Positions 1 to 8,720 of a stretch of DNA of 64,000 nucleotides are shown in pieces. The translations under genes and the position numbers were made by a program. Each line of letters begins with the position of its first letter. Within the stretch, counting starts at the first letter, position 1. Source of the DNA: Nostoc mirabile CHAB5784 (GTDB lineage Bacteria > Cyanobacteriota > Cyanobacteriia > Cyanobacteriales > Nostocaceae); NCBI RefSeq assembly GCF_020829645.1, contig NZ_JAIVFS010000006.1:1-64000 (forward strand). Direction: 5' to 3'. Under the pieces are notes generated by a model that was not told the DNA's origin, did not search any database, and saw only the letters and a program-made list of their open reading frames with translations.

Positions 1-1026
1 AAGTATTCAACCCAGACACGGAACTGATGCCAGGATGCATCATTAATGGATTTGGCTAAACAATGATTTTTCACCATATTTTTAATCCTCAAATCTTCGT
101 AGGCGATCAAGTCGTTAGACTGAACTAGCAAGAGTGCTAATACCAATTCGCAATTCGCAATTCGCAATTCGCAATTAATAAACTTAGATGCCGCAGGACT
201 TTCCTGATCTACATCTGTTACCTCATTTTGGAGAATTGGTATAACTTCACAGCATGGTGCAATACGATTGCCTACTTATTTTGAGGTGGCGCTTGCCTAA
301 AATCCGCCTAGCCTTGCCCCGATTTTTTGAACTTTTTACTTTCTTGGAAACACGGCGTTGCGTTTTCTTAAGAATTTTTTCTCCCTTGCGGAGAAATTTA
401 GGATTCTCGACCATCACACCGTCAGAATCGGTGTAGTATTCCTTCAACCCAACATCTAACCCTAATGTATTACCAGTTGGTTCTATGTTTTCAGAACGGT
501 CTACATCAATGCAAAGTTGAACGTACACCGACGTTGCACGTTTTACTAATCTTACCCGTTTAATTTGGTTGATTTGGTAAAAATGCAAATCACGAGTGCC
601 TTTGAGTTTTAGTCTTCCAATCCCTTTTTTATCTGTAAATGTTATGGATTTACGATTATCTGCAAGTTTCCATCCTGATGTTTTGTACTCAACAGAGCGA
701 CAATCTTTTTGAAATTGAGGATACCCCTTTAAACCCGGAACACCTTTCTTGCAGTTGTCATAAAACCGAGAGATAGAAGACCATGCTCGTTCAGCGCTAG
801 CTTGTCGAGCCATTGAGTTAAGTTCATTAGCAAAAGGAAAGTTAGCCGCAAGTACAGCACAGTATTTCTGCAAATCATTTTTACCTATACCTTGAACATC
901 CATCCATAACCGAATACAACTATTCCGAATGAATTTTGCAGTCCGAATTGCTTCGTCTACTGCGGCTAACTGAACTGACTTTCCATAAGCTTTAAACTCA
1001 AAGACAAGCATTGTTTTACCTCCCAT
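1..1026 (-). pseudogene. tnpB: Broken TnpB (IS200/IS605-family RNA-guided nuclease)
   Basis: Reading from 1026 down, the protein shows the TnpB N-terminal half and the RuvC-I motif around GLDVGLKEYYTDSDG (first catalytic Asp), then the basic region ending KRHLKISRQ. It runs into foreign sequence and stops at 247. At 137-1, in a different frame, the expected RuvC-II continuation resumes (NDLIAYEDLRIKNM, then DASWHQF), where the Glu of YEDL would be catalytic. About 130 bp separate the halves. Most of that is a small element with ATACCAATTC inverted ends (139-243), and a few TnpB residues seem lost at the junction. The gene therefore has a frameshift, a stop and no intact nuclease core. The 3' end lies outside the window, and no tnpA is visible. 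Confidence 0.88.
139..243. mobile_element. Small inverted-repeat element inserted in tnpB
   Basis: The ends TAATACCAATTC (139 on) and GAATTGGTATA (ending about 243) are inverted copies. Inside are four tandem CAATTCG heptamers at 144-171. It interrupts tnpB exactly where homology breaks. The same ATACCAATT ends occur around 51518-51620, so this looks like a MITE-type family. Confidence 0.6.
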
Positions 1027-1170
1027 CTTATACTACCAGATTAGGTATAAGATTAATCAAAATATTTACGCCTGATAAAATTTTGACGGTGGTTGAAACC
1101 ACCTGAGTCGTTTTTCATCCCCTACCGTCCATGACAGAATACGGTACTGCGTACCTGTTCTTTAGGGGCT
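1027..1170 (-). mobile_element. Probable IS605-type left end upstream of tnpB
   Basis: The 140 bp before the tnpB start hold two small perfect hairpins: GGTGGTTGAAACCACC at 1088-1103 and GGTACTGCGTACC at 1142-1154. The second lies inside a larger CCCCTA/TAGGGG foldback. IS200/IS605 elements carry subterminal hairpins of this kind rather than terminal inverted repeats. The exact cleavage site cannot be fixed from this copy alone. Confidence 0.5.
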
Positions 1171-1282
1171 TTTAAACATCCCAGTATTTTTTGTAATTCG
1201 TAATACTCGCCTCTGGCGAGAAGCAAGCTACGTAATTGGGGAAGTCAGATTTTCTCTGGGTTTCCTTTTTTTGTATATGTAT

Positions 1283-1558
1283 AGGACTTACGCACAGGTA
1301 ACGGAAAATCGTAGACGCAAAGCGGTGAAGCAGCGCGGTCTTCTCCCAAGGGGAAACGATGCCGCGCATAGCGCAGCGTAAAGCCTTCTCTTCTTAGGCT
1401 GCGCCAACGGCATGGCAACGCTATGAGCGAGTCATCGAGCGTCTGGGGGTTTCCCCCATGAGCGACTGCACCAAGCCGGAGAACTTGCCGCAGGCTACCA
1501 CAGAGAACGCAAAGGGCACGGAGAAATAAGAGTTTGAGAAGTTTCTTGCGTAAGTCCT
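1283..1558. mobile_element. MITE with AGGACTTACGCA ends (copy 1, with internal insertion)
   Basis: AGGACTTACGCA at 1283-1294 is mirrored by TGCGTAAGTCCT at 1547-1558. A short version of the same element is at 3553-3643, and a related pair of ends borders 28399-29123. The extra interior length is a copy of the GC-rich interspersed repeat (about 1369-1432) that also occurs at 15148, 15238 and 53091. Confidence 0.6.
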
Positions 1559-1601
1559 TCTTTTGTGTGTGTAGTCTTATTTGGGGAGAATTGGTATTAG
1601 G

Positions 1602-1889
1602 ATGGCAAAAATCGCTAAGGGTAAACGACCTGTTTACTTAGATAATCCGCAAATTGATAAATTGTTAGCGATCGTTATGGCTTTGACTGGTGAGGTGTCC
1701 GTGCTGCATGAGCGGCTAGACACCATTAAACGGTTGCTAGAGGCTAAAAGTATTTTATCAGCTACAGAGATTGAAGCTTACGAGCCGGATGGCAAGGTAA
1801 TTAAGGAGCGGGAACAGTGGCGTGCGGAATATATTGCACGGGTGTTGCGCGTGGTGCAGGAAGAGTTAGAAACCCTCAAGAAAAGCTAG
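1602..1889 (+). CDS. Small conserved-looking protein of unknown function
   Basis: A 95-residue, charged, soluble protein starting MAKIAKGKRPVYLDNPQIDKL. I do not recognise a family. The first ATG at 1602 is preferred: the in-frame TTG further upstream lies in AGAATTGGTATTAGG, which looks like the ATACCAATT repeat end rather than coding sequence. The protein is predicted mostly helical. A heptad-like stretch with Leu/Val spacing (about residues 15-45) and a basic C-terminus ending LEEL..LKKS suggest a coiled coil or an oligomerising antitoxin-like or DNA-associated protein. It stands alone between repeats, with no partner gene. Confidence 0.55.
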   Translation: MAKIAKGKRPVYLDNPQIDKLLAIVMALTGEVSVLHERLDTIKRLLEAKSILSATEIEAYEPDGKVIKEREQWRAEYIARVLRVVQEELETLKKS

Positions 1890-2436
1890 TACAGCACGGC
1901 GGAAGTAAACTACCCATCCCAAATCAATGAAACCCTTGCAGTATAGTAATTACGAATTATGTAGCTTTCTTCTGGCCGAGGTGAGTATTACGAATTCCAC
2001 GCAAGAGGTTTTAGTAGATGAATTTATGACATTTATATCCCATATTACTCACTTCAGGCAGTATTAATACTGAGCTATGTAATATGTTGACATTCAATAA
2101 TAATTCAGAAAATGATTCTACTTAAATATTAATACGTAGAAACTAGTATAAAATTGTGATTGTTTTCTAACCACTATCAGCCAGATAATGGAAATCTTCG
2201 TGTATTACAAAATGAAGTTTGGAAAGTGGTTTAGATAGAAATAATCATACTAATGGTAGAGGAAAATTTTTTATAAACAGCAATATTTTTTGTAATTTTA
2301 TGCATTTTAAAGCTTACTGGTAGTTTTTGAACAAAAAACGCCATAAACAGAGGTATATAAACCTATAATCAAGTTGTCAGATTGATACTAGCTTGGTTAA
2401 GCTTTCTGGAGCTAGAGTTTCAGTTAGTTTCGGCAA
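1890..2436. other. Intergenic region, mostly AT-rich
   Basis: It begins with a solo end of the GTACAG...GCGGAAGT MITE family (about 1889-1910). The rest is AT-rich leader sequence for the CAP gene. No ORF or RNA gene is seen. Confidence 0.5.
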
Positions 2437-3471
2437 ATGATTAAAACAACAATCTACAGCGTTGCTTTGAGCACTATTATTCTCAGTAGTGGAGCGATCG
2501 CTACTCCTGTAACAAATTCAACTTTTACGCCAACATCTTCAAATGTATCAAATAGTACTGTTAAACTTGCAGCATCTAGCGTTGACACTGCTGCTTTAGA
2601 AGAGGCGGTTTTCAAACAAATTAATGACTACAGAGTTTCCCAAGGATTAAAAAAGCTGACTCGTAATTCTGCCATTGATAATCAAGCCAGGATTCACAGT
2701 CAGGATATGGCTAAAGGTAAAGTTCCCTTTGGACATACGGGATTTTCACAACGTGTTAAAGCAGTCGGTATTCCTTACAGTTCAGCTAGTGAAAATGTCG
2801 CTTCCAACTATGGATATAGTGACCCTGTGACGACAGCTGTTCAAGGCTGGCTCAAAAGTCCAGGGCATCTTGCTAATATCAAAGGTAATTTTGAAAAGAC
2901 TGGGATTGGTGTCGTTAGCAACAACAGTAGAGGCGAAATCTACTTCACACAACTTTTCTTTACTCCTGTAACAACTCCTGTAACAACTCCTGTAACAACT
3001 CCTGTAACAACTCCTGTAACAAATTCAACTTTTACACCGACATCTTCAAATGTATCAAATAGTACTGTTAAACCTGCAGCATCTAGCGTTGACACTGCTG
3101 CTTTAGAAAAGGCGGTTTTCAAACAAATTAATGACTACAGAGTTTCCCAAGGATTAAAAAAGCTGACTCGTAATTCTGCCATTGATAATCAAGCCAGGAT
3201 TCACAGTCAGGATATGGCTAAAGGTAAAGTTCCCTTTGGACATACGGGATTTTCACAACGTGTTAAAGCAGTCGGTATTCCTTACAGTTCGGCTGGTGAA
3301 AATGTCGCTTACAACTATGGATATAGCGATCCTGTGACGACAGCTGTTCAAGGCTGGCTCAAAAGTCCAGGGCATCTAGCCAATATCAAAGGTAATTATG
3401 ATAAAACGGGGATTGGTGTCGTTAGCAACAGTAGAGGCCAAATCTACTTCACACAACTTTTCTTTCGCTGA
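2437..3471 (+). CDS. Secreted protein with two near-identical CAP (SCP/PR-1) domains
   Basis: The 344 residues comprise an N-terminal signal peptide (hydrophobic about 5-22, cleavage near AIA-TPV), a Thr/Ser/Val-rich linker, CAP domain 1 (about 55-175), a PVTT repeat linker (about 176-195), then a second copy of linker and CAP domain (about 215-344). Each CAP domain has the family pattern: FKQINDYRVSQGL, then H-x-Q-D-M, GHTGF, S-x-ENVA and W-KSPGH--NI, which contains the His and Glu pair typical of CAP proteins. Bacterial CAP proteins are extracellular and their biochemistry is mostly unknown. The two halves are almost identical in DNA, which indicates a recent internal duplication. A single-domain paralogue follows at 3919. 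Confidence 0.9.
   Translation: MIKTTIYSVALSTIILSSGAIATPVTNSTFTPTSSNVSNSTVKLAASSVDTAALEEAVFKQINDYRVSQGLKKLTRNSAIDNQARIHSQDMAKGKVPFGHTGFSQRVKAVGIPYSSASENVASNYGYSDPVTTAVQGWLKSPGHLANIKGNFEKTGIGVVSNNSRGEIYFTQLFFTPVTTPVTTPVTTPVTTPVTNSTFTPTSSNVSNSTVKPAASSVDTAALEKAVFKQINDYRVSQGLKKLTRNSAIDNQARIHSQDMAKGKVPFGHTGFSQRVKAVGIPYSSAGENVAYNYGYSDPVTTAVQGWLKSPGHLANIKGNYDKTGIGVVSNSRGQIYFTQLFFR
2962..3021 (+). repeat. Five 12-bp tandem repeats encoding PVTT
   Basis: Five exact units of ACTCCTGTAACA join the two CAP domains. Each encodes four residues, so changes in unit number stay in frame. Confidence 0.95.
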
Positions 3472-3552
3472 TAGATTTGGTAAAATTTAGGTTTTTTCTC
3501 AAATTCCCCAGCCTTCAGCCTGCTAGCAAAGCTTTTGCTACATATTGAATAT

Positions 3553-3643
3553 AGGACTTACGCAAAAGTACACGCGCTCAGGGGCAATTCATGAATTGCC
3601 CCTACGTGAAATAAGGGTTTCGGCTATTGTTTGCGTAAGTCCT
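3553..3643. mobile_element. MITE with AGGACTTACGCAAA ends (copy 2)
   Basis: AGGACTTACGCAAA (3553-3566) and TTTGCGTAAGTCCT (3630-3643) are perfect 14-bp inverted ends. The interior contains a 22-bp palindrome at 3581-3602 (GGGGCAATTCA and its complement). It is the most compact copy of this family in the window. Confidence 0.75.
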
Positions 3644-3918
3644 GGAATAATGTAGTTTCAATGACATTTGTCTATTGAATACTACATTATTTTTTTAGTA
3701 ATTCATGAAAATTCTAAATTATCAGCAAAAATAACCGTGATTTTACGAAGCTGACCCATTGAAGTATTGAAAATTGCAAATGATTTTTTGTACTTCCTAT
3801 ACAAGGATGTAGCCAGATTGCCAAAATTCATCAATCCTTAATAGTATCGTGGTATATATCGTCGGAACAATAGGGTAGAGTATAAGTCTTATATCTCTAC
3901 ATAATTACGCAATTCTCC

Positions 3919-4467
3919 ATGTTCCGACAAACTGCTTTTGGCATCGCTTTAAGTGCGCTTGTCCTTGCTAGTGGGTTAACGACTGTTCCGATACCAAATA
4001 ATCCTTCTACGAATACATCCACCCGTAATAAGCTGTTGTCGCTTTTTTCCAGTCAGGTTGCAATATCGACTCCTACTTTTAAAACTACGGAGCTAGAAAA
4101 ATCCGTTTTTGACGAAATTAATCGATATCGGGCTTCTAAAGGACTGCCAAAGTTGACCCTAAATGCAAATATTACTCGACAGGCAAGAATTCATAGTCAA
4201 AATATGGCTAAAGGTAAAACCCCATTTAGCCATCAGGGATTTGAACGGCGAGTCAATGCTATCCCTATTCGCTACAGCAGTGCGGCGGAAAATGTTGCTT
4301 TCAATCGGGGATATAGTAACCCTGTGGATGAAGCTGTTACTGGGTGGAGAAAGAGTCCCGGACATCTAAAGAACCTTAAAGGTAATTACAACCTCACTGG
4401 AATTGGCGTTGCTACTAATAATCAAGGCGAAGTCTACCTTACACAGCTTTTCTTTCGCACTAGGTAG
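3919..4467 (+). CDS. Secreted single CAP-domain protein
   Basis: The 182 residues carry a signal peptide (MFRQTAFGIALSALVLASG) and one CAP domain (about 55-182) with FDEINRYRASKGL, ARIHSQNMAKGK, AENVAF, GWRKSPGHLKNLKGNY and a terminal YLTQLFF. It is a paralogue of each half of the preceding two-domain protein, at clearly lower identity. The two genes point the same way but are separated by about 450 bp holding a MITE, so they are probably transcribed independently. The substrate or partner is unknown. Confidence 0.88.
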   Translation: MFRQTAFGIALSALVLASGLTTVPIPNNPSTNTSTRNKLLSLFSSQVAISTPTFKTTELEKSVFDEINRYRASKGLPKLTLNANITRQARIHSQNMAKGKTPFSHQGFERRVNAIPIRYSSAAENVAFNRGYSNPVDEAVTGWRKSPGHLKNLKGNYNLTGIGVATNNQGEVYLTQLFFRTR

Positions 4468-4556
4468 ATTTAATTTATGATTGTTTTGCACAATAATAAT
4501 GTAGTGTCTGACAAGACTTTTATCTGCTGGACACTGCTATTATTTTTGAACAATTC

Positions 4557-5186
4557 ATGACATTACAAGATTTTCAGGTGAGCGATCGCGATCTGGGCGA
4601 CGCAGCCCTAGTAGAATATTTAGAATCTACAGCGATCGCAGTTGATACAGAAACGATGGGATTATTGCCACAGCGCGATAGGTTGTGTCTTGTCCAGCTG
4701 TGCAACCAATTTGGGAAAGTGACTGCAATCCGCATAGCCAAAGGACAAGCTGATGCGCCAAACTTAAAAAAACTCTTGTCAGCGGCGAATGTCGTAAAAG
4801 TGTTTCACTTTGCTCGCTTTGACCTTGCCACTTTGCGAGCTAATCTGGGGATTCAGGTTAGACCTGTTTTTTGTACCAAAATTGCTAGTAAATTAGCCCG
4901 TACTTACACAAATCGCCACGGACTTAAAGATGTCGTGCAAGAGTTAGAACAAGTAGAACTGGATAAAAGCTCTCAAAGTTCTGATTGGGGTAACGCCGCT
5001 AGTTTATCTGAAGCTCAACTGAGTTATGCTGCCAATGATGTGCGCTATTTACTTAGTGTGCAGCACAAGCTAACAGAAATGCTCAAACGAGAAGAACGTT
5101 GGGAAATTGCTCAAGAATGTTTTGAATTTCTGCCAACAATAGTTTCCTTGGATTTGTTGCAGTTTAAAGATTTGTTTGAACATTGA
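4557..5186 (+). CDS. rnd: Ribonuclease D-type 3'-5' exonuclease (DEDDy)
   Basis: This 209-residue protein consists of only the exonuclease domain. The DEDD motifs are visible: VDTETMGL (Exo I Asp/Glu, about residue 30), FHFARFDLATL (Exo II Asp) and SYAANDVRYLL (Exo III Tyr and Asp). The HRDC domains of the longer E. coli RNase D are absent, as is usual for short cyanobacterial homologues. The likely role is trimming 3' ends of tRNAs and other structured RNAs. It is a single gene with its own start at 4557. Confidence 0.88.
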   Translation: MTLQDFQVSDRDLGDAALVEYLESTAIAVDTETMGLLPQRDRLCLVQLCNQFGKVTAIRIAKGQADAPNLKKLLSAANVVKVFHFARFDLATLRANLGIQVRPVFCTKIASKLARTYTNRHGLKDVVQELEQVELDKSSQSSDWGNAASLSEAQLSYAANDVRYLLSVQHKLTEMLKREERWEIAQECFEFLPTIVSLDLLQFKDLFEH

Positions 5187-5451
5187 TCCAAAAATAAACC
5201 TCTTGCAAAAATTTTTGCTCTGGAGTACAAGCATTGCAAGAGAAAATATTCTATCTTTTGATTTCTGAATTGTGACTTCTCTGGCCATGAGAAATCAAGA
5301 TTAGACCTCTTGGAAAATTCACTAACACCCTACCCCTAACCTGTCCCCGCAAACAAAAAGGGAGACTTTAATATAAGCCAAAGGTAGAGTGTGGTTCTCA
5401 TTATTGATTTATGCAAGAGGTCTATTGCTAATTTTCTAAGTTATTTTTTGC

Positions 5452-6135
5452 CTAAGAGCCAATATTGGAATCATTAGTGCCTTTATTAGATTCACTAATG
5501 CCTTCTTTGACATTACTGGCTCCCTCTTGAATGCCTTCTTTGACATTACTGGCTCCCTCTTGAATGCCTTCTTTGACATTACTGGCTCCCTCTTGAATGC
5601 CTTCCTTGAGATTACTGGCTCCCTCTTGAATGCTTTCCTTGAGGTTACTAGCTCCTTTTTTAATGGCTTCCGTCGCGCTAGGGCCTCCCTTTGGCAGATT
5701 TTCTTGGTGAGTTTTTAGCCGATCTACAACATTGTAGTCATCTGCACCTGGGGGAGTTTTTGATTCAACAATGCCTTCTGTTGGGCCACCGATAGCCTTC
5801 CATGCAGCAAGACCACCTTTAAGTTGGGAGACATGCTCAAATCCATTAGAACGCAGTTGTTGCGCGGCTTGGGCAGATTCTTCTTCATTAGCACCGTAAA
5901 CGTAAATATCACGGCTTTTATCTAAAGAAGCTACTGCACGCTGTACCAATTCATCTATTGGCGTTGGCATTGCTCCCATAATGTGACCTTCGTTGAAGGT
6001 GTTGCGATCACGCACATCCAGGATTGTAAAAGCTGGTTCGCCCCATTCTAGGCGAGATTTCAATGTATGAGCATCAGATTGTGCTTCTATTGGTGGCTGT
6101 GGGGGAATGATGCCGCCGACTAAATTGTTAACCAT
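5452..6135 (-). CDS. Rhodanese-like domain protein with 11-residue LEA-like repeat tail
   Basis: The 227 residues comprise a rhodanese fold at about 25-120 (TILDVRDRNTFNEGHIMGAMPTPIDEL through GGLAAWK), then a linker, then about five 11-residue repeats (ASNVKEGIQEG type) at about 160-215. The active-site loop reads VYGANEEES. The sulfur-carrying Cys of true rhodaneses is missing, so sulfurtransferase activity is unlikely and the domain probably binds or senses. The Ala/Lys/Glu/Gly-rich repeats resemble the amphipathic 11-mers of group 3 LEA and apolipoprotein-like proteins, which protect membranes or proteins during drying. The tail is encoded by 33-bp direct repeats. The gene stands alone, ahead of a 1.3-kb non-coding stretch. 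Confidence 0.8.
   Translation of the reverse strand: MVNNLVGGIIPPQPPIEAQSDAHTLKSRLEWGEPAFTILDVRDRNTFNEGHIMGAMPTPIDELVQRAVASLDKSRDIYVYGANEEESAQAAQQLRSNGFEHVSQLKGGLAAWKAIGGPTEGIVESKTPPGADDYNVVDRLKTHQENLPKGGPSATEAIKKGASNLKESIQEGASNLKEGIQEGASNVKEGIQEGASNVKEGIQEGASNVKEGISESNKGTNDSNIGS
5500..5660 (-). repeat. 33-bp tandem repeats coding the 11-residue tail
   Basis: About four to five units built around TTGACATTACTGGCTCCCTC (top strand) follow each other. The 5' units are nearly identical and the outer ones are diverged (GAGATTACTGG, GAGGTTACTAG). This gradient suggests expansion from one side. Confidence 0.9.
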
Positions 6136-6927
6136 AAGTATCCCTAACTTGACGATATTGATAGCAATTTAACGGACTAAATATATTGAATTACTCTTTC
6201 TATGGGCTGAATTTACTTAAAATCTCTCTTGAGATAGAGTACCCAATTAAAATATTTTCTACCATTTAATCCATTGCCAATATAGTCAGATTAGACTATT
6301 TAAAAAGATTTTTTATTAATTTTATTAAATATATTTTAAGTTTATCTTTGTTAAATTTAATTATTAAAACAGATTGTGAATAAGATTAAAATATTTAGCT
6401 ATTAGCACAGGAATTACGTACATTTTCAATATCTGCGATCACTAACAAAAACGCCTTCCTTATTTAATCCAATTTTGGTATTTTGGCTCAGGCGATGGCT
6501 ACGCCCGCCGTACCCCTACTCAAAAGCCAGCTACGCAAAGCGTCTTTGAGAATTGGCATCGCTTAATTTACAGTTCAAAAATTTGGAGTTTAATGGATAA
6601 ATTCTTCTTTAACCTCTTCTCTCTGTGTTCTCTGTGCCTCTGCGGTTAAATAGAAGACTTTCTAACCGCACAGACGCGGAGGACGCACAGAGAAAAAGAG
6701 ATTTTACCAGTCACCTTGAAAAGGCTAGTCCTACCTTATAGCTTCTGGCGATGCTCTGAGTCGTTGGCAAGTCATAGTCTCAGGGTGAAACTTGTAATAT
6801 AGTATATGCTCAAGAGTATAGCTATATGTAAATGCACCCCAGATAAATTTTCGTAGACCTTTTTCAGGAGCAGATACCTGTTAGTTAAAATACACTTGGG
6901 TAAGTAGAGTTTAGAATATAGATTAAA

Positions 6928-6960
<33 letters not shown>

Positions 6961-7078
6961 ACAGTTTTGTAATGGGGATTTAGACCCCACCACAAAACTT
7001 GCGGCTTGTTAGTTGTCGGGGACAAAAAAGCGCGGAATTTGGTTAACTTATGGCTTGGTTTGTGATTGTGGATACCAA

Positions 7079-7173
7079 GTAGCGCAAGGCGGAAGTCACG
7101 CATTCACGCATAATTGTATTCCGAGCTTCTTGCGCCATTTGAAATGGTATGTTTATTTCCGCGCCCACTGTAC
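7079..7173. mobile_element. MITE, GTAC...GCGGAAGT family (copy 1)
   Basis: The left end GTAGCGCAAGGCGGAAGT and the right end ATTTCCGCGCCCACTGTAC are imperfect inverted copies around a conserved middle containing CACGCATAATTGTATTCC. Close relatives occur at 47161-47262 and, inverted, at 55887-55978. A solo end is at about 1889. Confidence 0.65.
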
Positions 7174-7451
7174 TAGTTAATTAGAAAGTGCGTTGCTTTT
7201 GCAAAGTTGTAGCAAATGCGGTGGCGTCTGATGTCTCTCTAGACTATTTGTGGTTATAAAAATGGTCTTCAATTATACTAATCTTAAGTATTAAATTTTA
7301 AAATCATACAGTATAAATCCAAAATTATACAAATTTCATACAATACTTATACAATTTATTAGCATTACAATGGCTAAAGTTTTGATAAACTTCATGGAAG
7401 ATTAATTGTAAACAAGTACTACAGTAGCGATCGTACTCAGCAGAGACGCAT

Positions 7452-8249
7452 GTGAATACACTATTAACAGAAACACGTAAAGCAAAACTGGCGCAAGAGC
7501 AAATCGCCCAATCTACAATAGGCAGCATTATGGTTATGGTTCCCGCTACTACTCCCAAAATACTGATCGTCGATGACGACTTCGGTGTCCGAAATCTCGT
7601 CTATCGTTTTTTAAGTCGGAAATATCAAATAGAGTCCGCAGCAGATGGTAAGACTGCCTTATCGTTGTTTGAGCAATTCAACCCAGCTTTAGTGATTCTA
7701 GATTGGAATTTGCCGGATCTGAATGGTTATAGCCTCTGCCAAGAAATGCAGAGCCGTACTAATGTTTTAGTGCTGATACTGACTAGTAGGACTGACGAGG
7801 CTGATAAAATTAAAATCTTAAGCGCAGGTGCTGATGATTTTATGACCAAACCGTTTAGTCTTGCAGAAGTTGAAGTTAGAGTCGAAGCTCTTTTGAGACG
7901 GATACGCTACATCAACCCCTCCCCAACACAACGGATCATTTTTAAGCAGTTAGCAATTAACCCAGAGGGCCGGGAGGTAACACTTAACGATAAACCTCTT
8001 GCTTTAACAGCACTGGAATTTAATATCTTACATTTTTTGGCAAGTCATCCTAATCAGGCTTGGAGTCGCCCACAGCTAATCCAAAAAATTTGGGGTTGCG
8101 ACTACGTTGGAGATGGGCGAGTGGTTGATGTGCATATTGGTCAGCTTCGCAAGAAGATGGAAATCGATGCCAGCGTACCAGAGTTTATTAAAACTGTGCG
8201 AGGCTATGGTTACAAATTTGAAGCGCCGGACGAAAATACTAATTCCTGA
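7452..8249 (+). CDS. OmpR/PhoB-family response regulator
   Basis: The 265 residues (GTG start) comprise a receiver domain (about 35-150) with acidic pocket DDD 41-43, phosphoacceptor Asp84 in VILDWNLPDLNGY and Lys133 in MTKPF. A winged-helix DNA-binding domain follows (about 165-260: LTALEFNILHFLASHPNQAWSR, then VDVHIGQLRKK and TVRGYGYKFE). An ATG at 7530 (residue 27) is the alternative start and would give a more typical N-terminus. No histidine kinase is adjacent, so it is an orphan regulator whose kinase and targets cannot be told from here. Confidence 0.9.
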   Translation: MNTLLTETRKAKLAQEQIAQSTIGSIMVMVPATTPKILIVDDDFGVRNLVYRFLSRKYQIESAADGKTALSLFEQFNPALVILDWNLPDLNGYSLCQEMQSRTNVLVLILTSRTDEADKIKILSAGADDFMTKPFSLAEVEVRVEALLRRIRYINPSPTQRIIFKQLAINPEGREVTLNDKPLALTALEFNILHFLASHPNQAWSRPQLIQKIWGCDYVGDGRVVDVHIGQLRKKMEIDASVPEFIKTVRGYGYKFEAPDENTNS

Positions 8250-8720
8250 GCTTTCTGATTTCAGGAGTACTTCATAAAAGAATGACTCAGATGAGTCAGC
8301 ATTAGTATTATTGCTGATTAAAGTAGTTTTACTGAGGATTAACCTTATAACTTGCGCTAATTTGGGAAGTTGATCCAAACTGATTTGAAGAAAAGCTTTA
8401 TTTAGTGCCAAAACCAAAAGTGCAAATACCGATTCAAAATAGGTGATTTTGCCTTGCCACCTGAGTACGTGCAAAGATTTTCCCTTACCCTGAAATTTAT
8501 AAATCCACCAAAAATCACTAGAGTGAATCTAGCGGATTTAACGGATAGCCCACCCAATGTAAGGTAAACCATTGCGCCGTTTCTCCATCGGCGATGGGTG
8601 TGTAGATAGTATTCGATCTCGCCAAATAGGCGGCTTTGGACTAAAACGGCAGGCATCGCTTTACAAATTGTACAAGGTTACGGGGGCAAATCACCGTAAA
8701 AAGTATACTTGGGTCTTGGC
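8250..8720. other. Intergenic region, no gene seen
   Basis: It lies between two convergent genes. Around 8560-8700 there is GC-richer sequence with short mirrored pieces (CCCACCCAATG / CGATGGGTGTG), perhaps an old repeat element. Short ORFs here show no protein-like features. Confidence 0.4.

Noticed and set aside
144..176. CRISPR-like short repeats
   Set aside because: The units are 7 bp, direct and without spacers, so this is a heptamer tandem repeat.
1172..1369. A 65-codon frame upstream of the small hypothetical gene
   Set aside because: It crosses the end of a MITE and repeat sequence and has no protein-like composition.
5527..5718. Repetitive 63-codon frame on the top strand
   Set aside because: It is the antisense of the 33-bp repeats coding the 11-residue tail.
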